Shown here: in pieces, positions 34,857-45,718 of the stretch
Layout: each line of letters opens with the position of its first letter
Numbering within the stretch: the first letter of the stretch is position 1
Source: JBGMEA01 sp963674555
GTDB taxonomy: Bacteria; Bacillota; Clostridia; Eubacteriales; Anaerofustaceae
DNA: 64,000 nt
NCBI GenBank assembly: GCA_963674555.1
Contig: OY771429.1
Location: 62,001-126,000 of the forward strand
Reading direction: 5' to 3'
Translations under genes and position numbers: made by a program
The notes under the pieces: model-generated
What the model saw: only the letters and a program-made list of their open reading frames with translations
Told to the model about the DNA's origin: nothing
Databases searched by the model: none

Positions 34857-35876
34857 GTGAAAGACAAGTTGCTTGAAATCAATCAAAAGGCATTAGAAGA
34901 AATTCATAATGCTAAAGAATTAAATGCGCTTGAAACAATGCGCATAGAGTATCTCGGGAAAAAAGGTGAACTTAAAAATATCCTTCGCGGCATGGGACAG
35001 CTAAGCAGCGAAGAAAGACCGCTTATCGGTAAGATCGCTAATGAAGTACGGGAAAATATCGAAGAAGCGATTAAAGCAAAAAAAGAAACGCTTGAAGCCG
35101 AAAGGATGACAGAGAATCTTTCTACCCAAACGATCGATATAACACTTTCGAATGAGAAAATCCCTGTCGGGCATCAACATCCGCTATACAGTGTGCTTGA
35201 CGAACTGTATGACGTTTTTGTATCAATGGGCTTTACGATCGCGGAAGGACCCGAGATCGAATGGGCGAAATATAACTTTGATTTCTTAAATGTCCCTCCC
35301 GGTCATTCATCGCAGGATGAGAGCGATACTTTTTATTTTAATGAGGAAGTTTTGTTACGAACACAAACTTCTCCGGTGCAGATCAGGACGATGCTTAGCA
35401 ATAAGCCTCCGATCAAAGTTATATCACCGGGTAAGGTATATAGAAGAGACGAAATCGATGCGACACATTCTCCTTTGTTCCATCAAGTCGAAGGACTCAT
35501 CGTAGATAAAGGAATCACAATGGCTGATCTCAAAGGAACTTTGGATTATGTCGCAAAGAGACTTTATGGAAGTGATACCCAGACGATATTCCGTCCGCAT
35601 CAATTTTATTTCACAGAACCCAGTGGCGAGTTAGATGCTACATGCTTTTTATGTAAAGGAGAAGGTTGCAGGGTTTGTAAAGGGACGGGCTACATCGAAA
35701 TATTGGGATGTGGTATGGTTCACCCTAATGTCCTGAGAGCCTGTGATATCGATCCTGAGGTGTATTCGGGATTCGCTTTCGGTATGGGCTTGGATCGAAT
35801 GACGATGCTTAAATACGGCATTGGCGATTTAAGATTATTATTCGGTAATGATACCGAATTTCTAGCACAATTTTAA
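34857..35876 (+). CDS. pheS: Phenylalanyl-tRNA synthetase, alpha subunit
   Basis: Catalytic subunit of the (alpha-beta)2 class II synthetase. The 339 residues have the N-terminal coiled coil, motif 2 PGKVYRRDEIDATHSPLFHQ (about 183-202) and motif 3 FGMGLDRMTML (about 311-321). Four Cys residues (CFLCKGEGCRVCKG) form a zinc-knuckle-like insert seen in some Firmicutes. The start is GTG at 34857 with GGAGG five bases before it. A longer frame beginning at 34758 would run through the T-box terminator and is not real. Confidence 0.95.
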   Translation: MKDKLLEINQKALEEIHNAKELNALETMRIEYLGKKGELKNILRGMGQLSSEERPLIGKIANEVRENIEEAIKAKKETLEAERMTENLSTQTIDITLSNEKIPVGHQHPLYSVLDELYDVFVSMGFTIAEGPEIEWAKYNFDFLNVPPGHSSQDESDTFYFNEEVLLRTQTSPVQIRTMLSNKPPIKVISPGKVYRRDEIDATHSPLFHQVEGLIVDKGITMADLKGTLDYVAKRLYGSDTQTIFRPHQFYFTEPSGELDATCFLCKGEGCRVCKGTGYIEILGCGMVHPNVLRACDIDPEVYSGFAFGMGLDRMTMLKYGIGDLRLLFGNDTEFLAQF

Positions 35877-35891
35877 TTTGGAGGTCGTAAG

Positions 35892-38282
35892 ATGTTAGTG
35901 CCAACTATGTGGTTAAAAGACCATGTTGATATCAATATAAATTTAAAAGAATTTGCCGATAAAATGACCCTTAGCGGAACAAAAGTGGAATCAGTGGATA
36001 GACGTTCCGAAGGGCTGAAGAATATCGTAACAGGTAAAGTTATCGCTATCACACAACATCCCGATTCGGATCATATGTGGATCTGCGAAATGGATTTAGG
36101 CGATGAAGTTGTGACTATTGTAACAGGTGCTCAAAATGTACAACTTGGAGATATCGTTCCTGTGGCAAAAGACGGGTCTGTTATAGACGGGGGAGTAGAA
36201 ATCAAAACGTCGCTTTTACGCGGCGTACAAAGCGAAGGAATGTTGTGTTCGGCTCCTGAACTGGGTATTAGTTCAAATATCGCTCCTAAGCGCTCACAAG
36301 ACGGGATATATATTTTACCTGCAGACACACAGATAGGTGAAGATATTTGTGATGTGTTGGGACTTAACGATCATGTGATTGATTTTGAACTGACGAACAA
36401 CCGACAAGATTGTAACAGTATATTAGGAATCGCTTACGAAGCGGCAGCAACATTAGGTAAAAGATTCGAATATCCTGAATATGAATATGACTCCAGTGGT
36501 GAAGAAATAAACGAATACTTGGATATTGAAGTGGAAAATTACGATTTGTGCCACAGATATACAGCAAGGATGGTCAAAGTCGTAAAAATCGAACCGTCAC
36601 CGTTATGGATGCAAATACGTCTGATGAGTTCGGGTGTACGTCCGATCAATAATATCGTCGATGTTTCTAACTTTGTGATGCTTGAAACAGGTCAACCTCT
36701 ACATACATTTGATTATCATAAATTAGCTGGAGGCAAGATCATCGTTAAGACTGCGCTCGAAGGAGAAGTTTTGCAAACGCTAGACGGGGTGGAACGTAAG
36801 TTGAATTCCAATGTACTTATGATCGATGACGGTGAAACTCATGTAGGTATTGCAGGCATCATGGGTGGCGGAAACTCGGATATTGATGATAACACAAAAA
36901 TGGTCGTGATCGAAGCCGCTAATTTCGATCAAAACAGTATAAGACAAAGCTCTAAATATTTCGGATTGAGGACTGAAGCAAGCGCACATTTCGAAAAAGG
37001 GATCAGTACGCATCTGACACGTTATGCGGCGGATCGTGCGGCATCCTTATTGGTCGAAATAGGTGCAGCGGAATATATCGACGGTTTGATCGATAAATAT
37101 GAAAAATTGGATGAATCAGTCGCACTAAGCGTAGATGCTGAATGGGTCAGTCGCTTTGTCGGTGTGGAATTCACATTGGAACAAATTAGCGACTTATTGG
37201 ATCTTTTAGGGTTCGATCCCGTTATAAAAAATAATGAAGTTCATGTAACCGTACCTAAATTCCGTCAAGATATTCTTTTGAAAGAAGATCTGGCTGAAGA
37301 AGTCGCAAGGATGTACGGATACAATAATATCCCAAACACCTTGATGGAATCTTCGAATTTCATCGCCGAACCTAATACAGAGTTTTTAAATAAACGTAAA
37401 ATTAAGAATTGGATGATAGCCGCAGGCGGCTTTGAAATGGTGACTTACTCATTCATAAGCCCTTCTTCGATCAGTGATTTAAGGTATGACGATTCTGATC
37501 CGCGATCAAACCCTGCGATCGTGATCAATCCGCTCGGAGAAGACAATTCTGTTATGCGAACCACGTTGATCACGGGACTCTTAGAAGCACTTTCGGTTAA
37601 TTATAACCGCAAACATCAGCCTCAATTAATGTTTGAACTCAGCGGAGTATACTTAAAAGATAAGCAAATAGAAGAAGGACTTCCCGGGCAGTTTGAAAAT
37701 TTATGTTTCGGTAAATATGATTCGGATTATTTTGAGATCAAAAGTGTAGCTGATTATTTATTTGAGAGCTGTAAGCTTGAGGCTATTCGCTATATACGAT
37801 CCGATGAACCGACACTCCATCCCGGCAGAAGTGCAGACATATTGTATAATGGTCAAAAAATTGGTTATGTGGGGCAAGTGCATCCTCTTCTTGCAAAAAA
37901 GTACCAATTGGAAGAGAATACAGCAATCGCGGAGATCGATACAAGTGCACTTACAGAAAGATTAAAATCGTATAATATTAAGGCTAAGTCGCTTGCGAAA
38001 TATCCTGCAGTTGAGCGCGATCTTGCGCTTGTATGTGAGCAAAGTATTATGGCAGGCGAGATAAAAGAAATCATCACACAATACGGTGGTGAATATCTTA
38101 TAACATGTGAACCGTTTGATGTTTATCAAAATGACGATGTGTTGGGTGTCGGTAAGAAAAGCATAGCCTATGCGCTGTTATTCAGAAGCGAAGACAAGAC
38201 ACTTACGGATGAAGAGATCGATCAAACGATCGATGAACTTTTGTCTAAATTAAAAGAAAAAGATATACAACTCAGAGCATAA
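35892..38282 (+). CDS. pheT: Phenylalanyl-tRNA synthetase, beta subunit
   Basis: 796 residues, full family length. In order: an N-terminal EMAP/OB-type tRNA-binding domain (VTGKVIAITQHPDSDHMWICEMDLG), the B3/B4 editing domain (LTNNRQDCNSILGIAYE region), the B5 domain with its DNA-binding-like fold, the catalytic-like core and a C-terminal ferredoxin-fold anticodon domain (YPAVERDLALVCEQSI). It pairs with PheS 15 bases upstream. TTGGAGG precedes the ATG. Confidence 0.95.
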   Translation: MLVPTMWLKDHVDININLKEFADKMTLSGTKVESVDRRSEGLKNIVTGKVIAITQHPDSDHMWICEMDLGDEVVTIVTGAQNVQLGDIVPVAKDGSVIDGGVEIKTSLLRGVQSEGMLCSAPELGISSNIAPKRSQDGIYILPADTQIGEDICDVLGLNDHVIDFELTNNRQDCNSILGIAYEAAATLGKRFEYPEYEYDSSGEEINEYLDIEVENYDLCHRYTARMVKVVKIEPSPLWMQIRLMSSGVRPINNIVDVSNFVMLETGQPLHTFDYHKLAGGKIIVKTALEGEVLQTLDGVERKLNSNVLMIDDGETHVGIAGIMGGGNSDIDDNTKMVVIEAANFDQNSIRQSSKYFGLRTEASAHFEKGISTHLTRYAADRAASLLVEIGAAEYIDGLIDKYEKLDESVALSVDAEWVSRFVGVEFTLEQISDLLDLLGFDPVIKNNEVHVTVPKFRQDILLKEDLAEEVARMYGYNNIPNTLMESSNFIAEPNTEFLNKRKIKNWMIAAGGFEMVTYSFISPSSISDLRYDDSDPRSNPAIVINPLGEDNSVMRTTLITGLLEALSVNYNRKHQPQLMFELSGVYLKDKQIEEGLPGQFENLCFGKYDSDYFEIKSVADYLFESCKLEAIRYIRSDEPTLHPGRSADILYNGQKIGYVGQVHPLLAKKYQLEENTAIAEIDTSALTERLKSYNIKAKSLAKYPAVERDLALVCEQSIMAGEIKEIITQYGGEYLITCEPFDVYQNDDVLGVGKKSIAYALLFRSEDKTLTDEEIDQTIDELLSKLKEKDIQLRA

Positions 38283-38287
38283 TTAGA

Positions 38288-38323
38288 TGGCTGTCTTAAG
38301 TGATATTAAGACAGTCATTATTC
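38288..38323 (+). terminator. Terminator after pheT
   Basis: 12-bp stem TGGCTGTCTTAA / TTAAGACAGTCA (one G-T pair) with loop GTGATA, followed by TTATTCT. Confidence 0.7.
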
Positions 38324-38345
38324 TATAAAGAAAATAGGGGACAGG

Positions 38346-39242
38346 ATGAGTAAAAAAGCAATCAAAATCGTACTGATATGTATCGTATTGCTATCGGCAG
38401 GATTTTTCGTATATTTTAAATTGATCGATAAACCGTTAGGTGAGACGAACGAACGGATTATGCAAGAGGTCAAGATTCTTATAGCTATAGATCCGGGGCA
38501 CGGCGGACCGGAAGAAAACGATATGGGGTATACAACACTCGACGGTACACACGAATGTGTCATGAATAATGCTGTAGCGTTGATGTTGGAAGAAATATTG
38601 ATTGAGCGCGGATATGATGTTGTATTTACGAAGGAACCCAAAGATGATATCTATGCTTCGCTTCAATCTCGTCCTGAAGCGGCAAATGCCGCTGGTGCTG
38701 ATTTGTTGATCAGTATACACCATGATGCAAACGGTGACCAAGATTTATCTGGGTTTTGGTTGTTCTATAGCAGTTATAAAATAAATCTTGATACAGATGA
38801 TCTGGTGGTTTTATATGACGGAAAAGAATATGATTTAGTATCCGAACGCAATGAATTGGATGAAGACGGGGACTCGTATACGATCAAATTAATAACAGAC
38901 GGAACCTCGACGTTTGAGATCAACAGTATTGAACACTTATATAAGATAATTGACCGCACACCGTGCGAGGAAGCCATTGCATCGGAAGTATTGGCTCATT
39001 GTATATATGACGAAATGTTGAAATTAGACTATATTGAACCGAAAGGAAGTATTGATTATACGATAGTTGATGAAGAATATCGCGTTTTGCGTTATGCAGA
39101 TATGCCATCCGTTTTGATCGAGGCAGGCTTTATGACAAATCCGACACAAATGATCGATATCCAAAACAGCGATAATCAGCTGAAATTGGCGACGGCAATA
39201 GCGGATGGAGTGGATATATATTTTCAGAATAAGTTCAAATAA
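38346..39242 (+). CDS. N-acetylmuramoyl-L-alanine amidase (Amidase_3), CwlD-like
   Basis: 298 residues. One N-terminal membrane anchor (residues ~7-25) puts the enzyme outside the membrane. The zinc-amidase motifs are IDPGHGG with His52, Glu70, SIHHDA with His125/126, and catalytic Glu259 in PSVLIEAGFMTN. A span of about 75 residues (~140-215, acidic, beta-rich) lies between the last His motif and the helix before the Glu and looks longer than in plain CwlD. It cleaves the lactyl-amide bond of peptidoglycan. CwlD homologues make spore cortex, but no other sporulation genes are seen here. Confidence 0.85.
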   Translation: MSKKAIKIVLICIVLLSAGFFVYFKLIDKPLGETNERIMQEVKILIAIDPGHGGPEENDMGYTTLDGTHECVMNNAVALMLEEILIERGYDVVFTKEPKDDIYASLQSRPEAANAAGADLLISIHHDANGDQDLSGFWLFYSSYKINLDTDDLVVLYDGKEYDLVSERNELDEDGDSYTIKLITDGTSTFEINSIEHLYKIIDRTPCEEAIASEVLAHCIYDEMLKLDYIEPKGSIDYTIVDEEYRVLRYADMPSVLIEAGFMTNPTQMIDIQNSDNQLKLATAIADGVDIYFQNKFK

Positions 39243-39270
39243 TGTATAAGGATTAAAAGGGGTAAATGTT

Positions 39271-40074
39271 GTGATATTACTAAATGATATTTTAAATTTA
39301 TCAGATGACGAATTGAGGAACACAAAGATTAGATTTAATCAAGAAAATATGGATTATGATCCAATTACTTTTTTCAAAGAAGGTAGTGAACGTTTGTATA
39401 TTGGACAATTTTGGAATTATAAGACCAGATCTTTCAAAGTAGGTCAAATTGCTATCGGTTTTATACGGATCGATAGGGATAAATGGTTATTATTTGATGT
39501 TAGTGTGATTACTAAAGACTTAGGAAAATTTAATGCGATGGGTTATGAATATCACACATTAAAAAAATATAGCAAATATTTTGGAAGATTGATTGTCAAG
39601 TATTCAAATAAACATCAGAATCTAATTAGAAGAGCTGAAAGTGTAATTGATGAGTGTGAGGTTTTCGAAATAATCAGTGACACTTTTAGAGATGACGATT
39701 TTCCTGGATATGAGAATGTAGATCTTTCTTGGATTGAACTTCAGAGAGTAATTGGAAAAAAAGATTGGAAAACAGCTCTTGAAAATCAAAAAGGCATATA
39801 TTTGATTACTGATGTATGCACTGGAAGGAGATATGTGGGCTCGGCCTATGGTGAAAATATGCTATTGGGAAGATGGAAAACATATGTACAAAATGGGCAT
39901 GGAGGTAATAAGGACTTAAAACAACTTGAATTTGATTATATCAAAGAAAATTTTCGATATTCTATATTGGATATTTATAAGTCGACAACCGATGACACTG
40001 CAATAATCAATAGAGAGCAACATTGGATGAGGATTTTACTTTCTAAAGACAAACGATTTGGATACAATAACTAA
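39271..40074 (+). CDS. GIY-YIG nuclease family protein with novel N-terminal domain
   Basis: 267 residues. The C-terminal ~95 residues are a GIY-YIG nuclease: GIY (175-177), YVG in place of YIG (188-190), conserved Arg201 and probable metal ligand Glu249 in NREQHW. The N-terminal ~160 residues (rich in Phe, Tyr and Lys) match no family I can name and probably bind DNA. There is no methyltransferase next to it, so it is not an ordinary restriction-modification pair. GTG start with AAAAGGGG upstream. It sits between a cell-wall amidase and a tRNA-Leu gene, a common insertion neighbourhood, and may be acquired. Confidence 0.75.
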   Translation: MILLNDILNLSDDELRNTKIRFNQENMDYDPITFFKEGSERLYIGQFWNYKTRSFKVGQIAIGFIRIDRDKWLLFDVSVITKDLGKFNAMGYEYHTLKKYSKYFGRLIVKYSNKHQNLIRRAESVIDECEVFEIISDTFRDDDFPGYENVDLSWIELQRVIGKKDWKTALENQKGIYLITDVCTGRRYVGSAYGENMLLGRWKTYVQNGHGGNKDLKQLEFDYIKENFRYSILDIYKSTTDDTAIINREQHWMRILLSKDKRFGYNN

Positions 40075-40098
40075 AAAAAATAAACCTTACGGTTTATA
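40072..40098 (-). terminator. Terminator of tRNA-Leu
   Basis: On the minus strand, stem ATAAACC / GGTTTAT with loop GTAA, then eight T. It lies just past the CCA end of the tRNA. Confidence 0.8.
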
Positions 40099-40099
40099 A

Positions 40100-40185
40100 T
40101 GGTGCGAGAGACGGGACTTGAACCCGTACGCCTTTGAGACACACGGCCCTCAACCGTGCCTGTCTGCCAATTCCAGCACTCTCGC
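40100..40185 (-). tRNA. tRNA-Leu, anticodon GAG
   Basis: 86-base class II tRNA with a long variable arm. Acceptor GCGAGAG / CTCTCGC, anticodon stem CACGG / CCGTG around loop TTGAGGG (anticodon GAG), T-loop GGTTCAAGTCC and encoded CCA. Confidence 0.93.
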
Positions 40186-40240
40186 ATTGCCAAACTATTA
40201 TACATGAAGCTTAGTAAAATTTCAACTGAATATCACCATT

Positions 40241-41584
40241 TTATGAATTATTCTTATTGTAATGTTTTTCAGTAAATTTCAACAGAATATCTTTATTATT
40301 TTGGATGTTCCCATCGATCACGCCTTCGAGCAAATCATTCATGATTTCTCCGATTTCGCTTCCTTCCTTAAAACCTAATTCAATCAGATCATGCCCGTTG
40401 ATCGCTAAATCTTTTAGTGAAAAACATTGGTTGTCAGATAATATCTTTTGGTATATTTTTTTAATTTCAGATATTTCATCCATACAACGTTCAGCGTGTG
40501 GTGAACAGTGTGCGACAGCATCGCCTGCTTTAACTTTCAACAAAGTAGGAAAGAGGTCTTCACCGATCTTATTCAATGCTCGCTTAATACTTTTCTCAGT
40601 AGGTTCGATTTTTAGGTCGTGATATTTGATCAATAATTTTACTTTCTCGATAGTTTTTATATCATATTTCAGTCTTCTTAATACCTTTTCGGCTATATCG
40701 ACACTGCACGCTTCATGTCCGTAAAAATGACCGATCTTGTCATCGTCAATAGTGTAGCATTGCGGTTTACCGATATCATGGAAAAAAAGCGTAAGTCGGA
40801 CGATCAGATCCGGTTTTGAATGTTTTATAGCCTTTAATGTGTGTTGCCAAACATCTAAATCATGATAGGGACTGTTTTGATCGAAAGAGAATGTTGACTC
40901 TATTTCCGAGATAAAAACAGCTATTATCTCTTTATAATCTTCAAGTACTTCGGTTACATTTTTACCGATCAAAATCCTATTGAATTCCGAATAAATCCGT
41001 TCGTATGATATTTGACCTAATAAGGCTTTGTTTTTAAACATTGCCATTTTAGTATGTTCTTCCATATTGAAACACAAAACAGAAGCGAATCTCAAAGCTC
41101 TTAATATTCGCAGCGCATCTTCTTTAAATCTCTTGTTCGGATCTCCGATACATCGTATTACTTTATTTTTAATATCATGCTGTCCGTTAAAATAGTCAAT
41201 GATTTTATAACCATCATAAGCCAAAGCATTCATTGTAAAATCACGCCTGCTCAAGTCCTGTTTCAAATCGCTTACAAATTGCACTTCATCGGGGCGGCGG
41301 CCATCAGAATAAATCCCTTCAGCTCTGTATGTTGTAATTTCAATGGGCAATTCGTCTACTACAACTGTTACGGTACCGTGTTTAATACCTGTTGGCAGCA
41401 CTCTATATTTCTCGAAAGATTGAATAATATCATCCGGCAATGCATTCGTGGTGATGTCCCAATCTTTTGGGATCACACCCATGACAAGATCACGAATACA
41501 ACCGCCTACCAAATAGGCTTCATATCCGTTTCTCTTCAGTATATTAAGTGCTTTATTTGCATGTGGGATGATAGCTAATTTCAT
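40241..41584 (-). CDS. cca: CCA tRNA nucleotidyltransferase with HD domain
   Basis: Adds or repairs the 3' CCA of tRNAs. The 447 residues contain a class II nucleotidyltransferase head: GGCIRDLVMG (27-36) and the DxD-type PKDWDITTNA. Then RRDFTMNALAYD and the EDALRILRALRFA helical neck follow. The C-terminal half holds an HD phosphohydrolase domain with FFHDIGKP. All seven tRNA genes in this window encode CCA, so repair is the likely task. Its promoter is TGCTATAAT at 41612-41620. Confidence 0.93.
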   Translation of the reverse strand: MKLAIIPHANKALNILKRNGYEAYLVGGCIRDLVMGVIPKDWDITTNALPDDIIQSFEKYRVLPTGIKHGTVTVVVDELPIEITTYRAEGIYSDGRRPDEVQFVSDLKQDLSRRDFTMNALAYDGYKIIDYFNGQHDIKNKVIRCIGDPNKRFKEDALRILRALRFASVLCFNMEEHTKMAMFKNKALLGQISYERIYSEFNRILIGKNVTEVLEDYKEIIAVFISEIESTFSFDQNSPYHDLDVWQHTLKAIKHSKPDLIVRLTLFFHDIGKPQCYTIDDDKIGHFYGHEACSVDIAEKVLRRLKYDIKTIEKVKLLIKYHDLKIEPTEKSIKRALNKIGEDLFPTLLKVKAGDAVAHCSPHAERCMDEISEIKKIYQKILSDNQCFSLKDLAINGHDLIELGFKEGSEIGEIMNDLLEGVIDGNIQNNKDILLKFTEKHYNKNNS

Positions 41585-41611
41585 AACAATTACCCAATAT
41601 TTTATATACTT

Positions 41612-41620
41612 ATTATAGCA
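41612..41620 (-). promoter_or_regulatory. Extended -10 promoter for cca
   Basis: Minus strand TGCTATAAT, 28 bases before the cca start; identical to the element before the TetR gene. Confidence 0.5.
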
Positions 41621-41731
41621 AACTAAATTGTATATTCTATGTAAGTAATAAAAAGTAACAATAAAAATCGACTCAACATCATCATAATAGCTAAGGAAAT
41701 TGAAAAAAATAAATATTTATGACCTTTGGTA

Positions 41732-41740
41732 TGGTATAAT
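41732..41740 (+). promoter_or_regulatory. Extended -10 promoter for lemA
   Basis: TGGTATAAT, 24 bases before the lemA start; no good -35. Confidence 0.5.
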
Positions 41741-41763
41741 GAAAAAAAACAGGAGGGTGCTTT

Positions 41764-42321
41764 ATGCTTATACCTTTTCTCGTAATAGGAGGAGTAGTTG
41801 TACTTATCTTATTCTGGTTTATAGGTGTGTACAACACTTTTGTAAAGTTAAAAAACTCTATTGAAGAAGCTTTTTCAACGATGGATGTGTACCTAAAAAA
41901 ACGATATGACTTGATACCAAATCTAGTCAATACGGTTAAAGGATACGCAAAACACGAATCTGAAACATTTGAAAAAGTCATACAGGCACGAAATTCTGCG
42001 ATGAATGCAGGAAATGTTGAGGAAAGACTTGAAAATGAAAATGCGATCAGTGGTGCTTTAAAATCGATATTTGCGCTTGCTGAATCTTATCCTGAATTAA
42101 AGGCTAACACCAATTTCTTGGATCTTCAGAATCAACTGCAACGCACGGAAGATGAAATAGCTAATTCACGAAAGTATTATAATGCTGTTGTAAAAGAATA
42201 CAATACGAAACGTGAAACGATCCCAAGTTCGATCGTAGCTTCTATGTTCCACTTTGAAAAACGACCGCTGTTTGAAGTATCGGAAGCAGCTGAAAGAGAA
42301 AATGTAACGGTCGAATTTTAA
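41764..42321 (+). CDS. lemA: LemA family protein
   Basis: 185 residues: one N-terminal membrane segment (about 3-24), then a long helical domain with the family core YNTFVKLKNSIEEAFSTMDVYLKKRYDLIPNLV and FLDLQNQLQRTEDEIANSRKYYN. LemA has a short outer N-terminus and an inner helical bundle, and its role is unclear. In many Firmicutes it is encoded, as here, with a DUF2207 membrane protein, and the two probably work together in the envelope. AGGAGGG precedes the ATG. Confidence 0.9.
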   Translation: MLIPFLVIGGVVVLILFWFIGVYNTFVKLKNSIEEAFSTMDVYLKKRYDLIPNLVNTVKGYAKHESETFEKVIQARNSAMNAGNVEERLENENAISGALKSIFALAESYPELKANTNFLDLQNQLQRTEDEIANSRKYYNAVVKEYNTKRETIPSSIVASMFHFEKRPLFEVSEAAERENVTVEF

Positions 42322-42327
42322 TTTATA

Positions 42328-42364
42328 AAATAAGCTGTTTGCCGTACGCGAACAGCTTTATTTA
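42328..42364 (+). terminator. Hairpin between lemA and the DUF2207 gene
   Basis: Stem AAATAAGCTGTT / AACAGCTTTATTT with one bulge, then a short T tract. It may lower, not abolish, expression of the next gene. Confidence 0.6.
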
Positions 42365-42380
42365 CATGTTAGGAGCAGAT

Positions 42381-44276
<1,896 letters not shown>

Positions 44277-44289
44277 ACTATAAAACGAT

Positions 44290-44345
44290 CAGCCTTGCAT
44301 GATTTGATATCTTAATTAGATTGAGTATGCAAGGCTGTTTTAATT
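44290..44345 (+). terminator. Terminator after the DUF2207 gene
   Basis: 11-bp stem CAGCCTTGCAT / ATGCAAGGCTG with a 26-base loop, followed by TTTTAATT. Confidence 0.7.
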
Positions 44346-44363
44346 GTAATTAAAGGAGAAAAA

Positions 44364-45005
44364 ATGCTAAGTGATATTCTAAAGAATGTTCAATGGTTTT
44401 CGCAAGGCGCATTAAAAATATTTGTACAAAACAGTGTGATCTATACGGATCCTTACATGATCGATAAATCTTATAATGATGCTGATATCATATTGCTTAC
44501 ACATCCGCATGGAGATCATTTATCTTATGATGATATTGAAAAAGTCATAAAAGATAACACGATCTTTATCGTGCCTATGAGTATGGCTGAAACATTGGAT
44601 AGATATCCCAAACATTCAGTAGCTGAGGTAGTTCCTTTTGATGTATTGCAATTAGACATGATGACATTAGAAGTGGTTCCTGCATATAACATTGTAAAGA
44701 CACAATACCACAACAAAGATAATGATTGGGTAGGCTATGTGATGACGATAGAAGATGTTGTTTTGTACTACACTTCAGATACAGAGTTTATTCCCGAAAT
44801 GTATGATATTGAGACAGATATAATTTTTGTTCCATTAGGACAAGTGTATACCATGGAAAGTGTAAATGACGCAGCTATGGCGGTTTTAGCATCCAAAGCA
44901 AAGATCGCAGTTCCGATCCATTACGGACTGGCTGAAGGTTGTGAAGAAGACGTTGAAAAATTCAAGGAATTGTTGAACGGGAAAGCGGAAGTAGTATGCT
45001 TATAG
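44364..45005 (+). CDS. MBL-fold metallohydrolase, UlaG-like
   Basis: 213 residues, one metallo-beta-lactamase domain. THPHGDHLS gives the metal motif (His47, His49, Asp51, His52), YTSDTEFIPEM the bridging Asp, and PIHYG the last His. This matches the UlaG/L-ascorbate-6-phosphate-lactonase-like branch, whose members hydrolyse lactones, phosphodiesters or other esters. The substrate is unknown. The end overlaps rsmG by 10 bases. Confidence 0.82.
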   Translation: MLSDILKNVQWFSQGALKIFVQNSVIYTDPYMIDKSYNDADIILLTHPHGDHLSYDDIEKVIKDNTIFIVPMSMAETLDRYPKHSVAEVVPFDVLQLDMMTLEVVPAYNIVKTQYHNKDNDWVGYVMTIEDVVLYYTSDTEFIPEMYDIETDIIFVPLGQVYTMESVNDAAMAVLASKAKIAVPIHYGLAEGCEEDVEKFKELLNGKAEVVCL

Positions 45006-45718
45006 AAGAACAATTTAAATATTTGCAAGACGGTTTAATAAGAATCGATATTGATTTATCTGATGAGAAACTATATACAATGTTAAAGTATAAAGATATC
45101 GTTTTGGAAAAGAATAAAGTGATGAACTTAACATCTGTTACGGAAGATTCAGAGTTTATTTTATTACACATTATTGACTCACTAACAATACTGCCTTATA
45201 TCCCTTTAAACGCTAAAATTTTAGATGTCGGTACAGGTGCCGGCTTTCCGGGTATGATGTTAAAAATAGCACGAGAAGATTTGCAGATGACATTGCTTGA
45301 CTCTGTGAAAAAGAAATTAAATTTTCTAGATGAATCAATTGATATTTTAGATCTAAAAAATATTAATTGTGTGCACGGTAGGGCAGAAGATCTCGGGCAT
45401 GATCCGATGTTTCGTCAATCATTTGATGTTGTTGTTTCTCGTGCTGTGGCTCCTTTAAATATTCTAAATGAATTGTGCATTCCGTTTGTTAAAAAGGGTG
45501 GGTTGTTTATAGCTATGAAATCAAAATCTATGCAACAGGAAGCAAATGAGGCTCACGAGAATCACTTTGTATTAGGTTCAAAAAATCCTGAAATCATAGA
45601 ATTACAATTACCCTACAATCAAGCGGACCGTAGCTTGCTTCTTTATAAAAAAGAAAAAGACACCTCAGATCAATATCCAAGGAGTCCCAAGAAAATCAAA
45701 ACTAATCCTCTATCGTAA
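44996..45718 (+). CDS. rsmG: 16S rRNA (guanine-527-N7)-methyltransferase
   Basis: Methylates G527 in the 530 loop of 16S rRNA; loss gives low-level streptomycin resistance in other species. The 240 residues have the SAM site ILDVGTGAGFPGMMLKI (about 74-90), SVKKKLNFLDE, VHGRAEDL, and VVSRAVAPLNILNELC. It begins in the end of the MBL gene. The last 9 bases overlap the convergent scpB, with no terminator between. It is not next to mnmG as in many Firmicutes. Confidence 0.93.
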   Translation: MLIEEQFKYLQDGLIRIDIDLSDEKLYTMLKYKDIVLEKNKVMNLTSVTEDSEFILLHIIDSLTILPYIPLNAKILDVGTGAGFPGMMLKIAREDLQMTLLDSVKKKLNFLDESIDILDLKNINCVHGRAEDLGHDPMFRQSFDVVVSRAVAPLNILNELCIPFVKKGGLFIAMKSKSMQQEANEAHENHFVLGSKNPEIIELQLPYNQADRSLLLYKKEKDTSDQYPRSPKKIKTNPLS

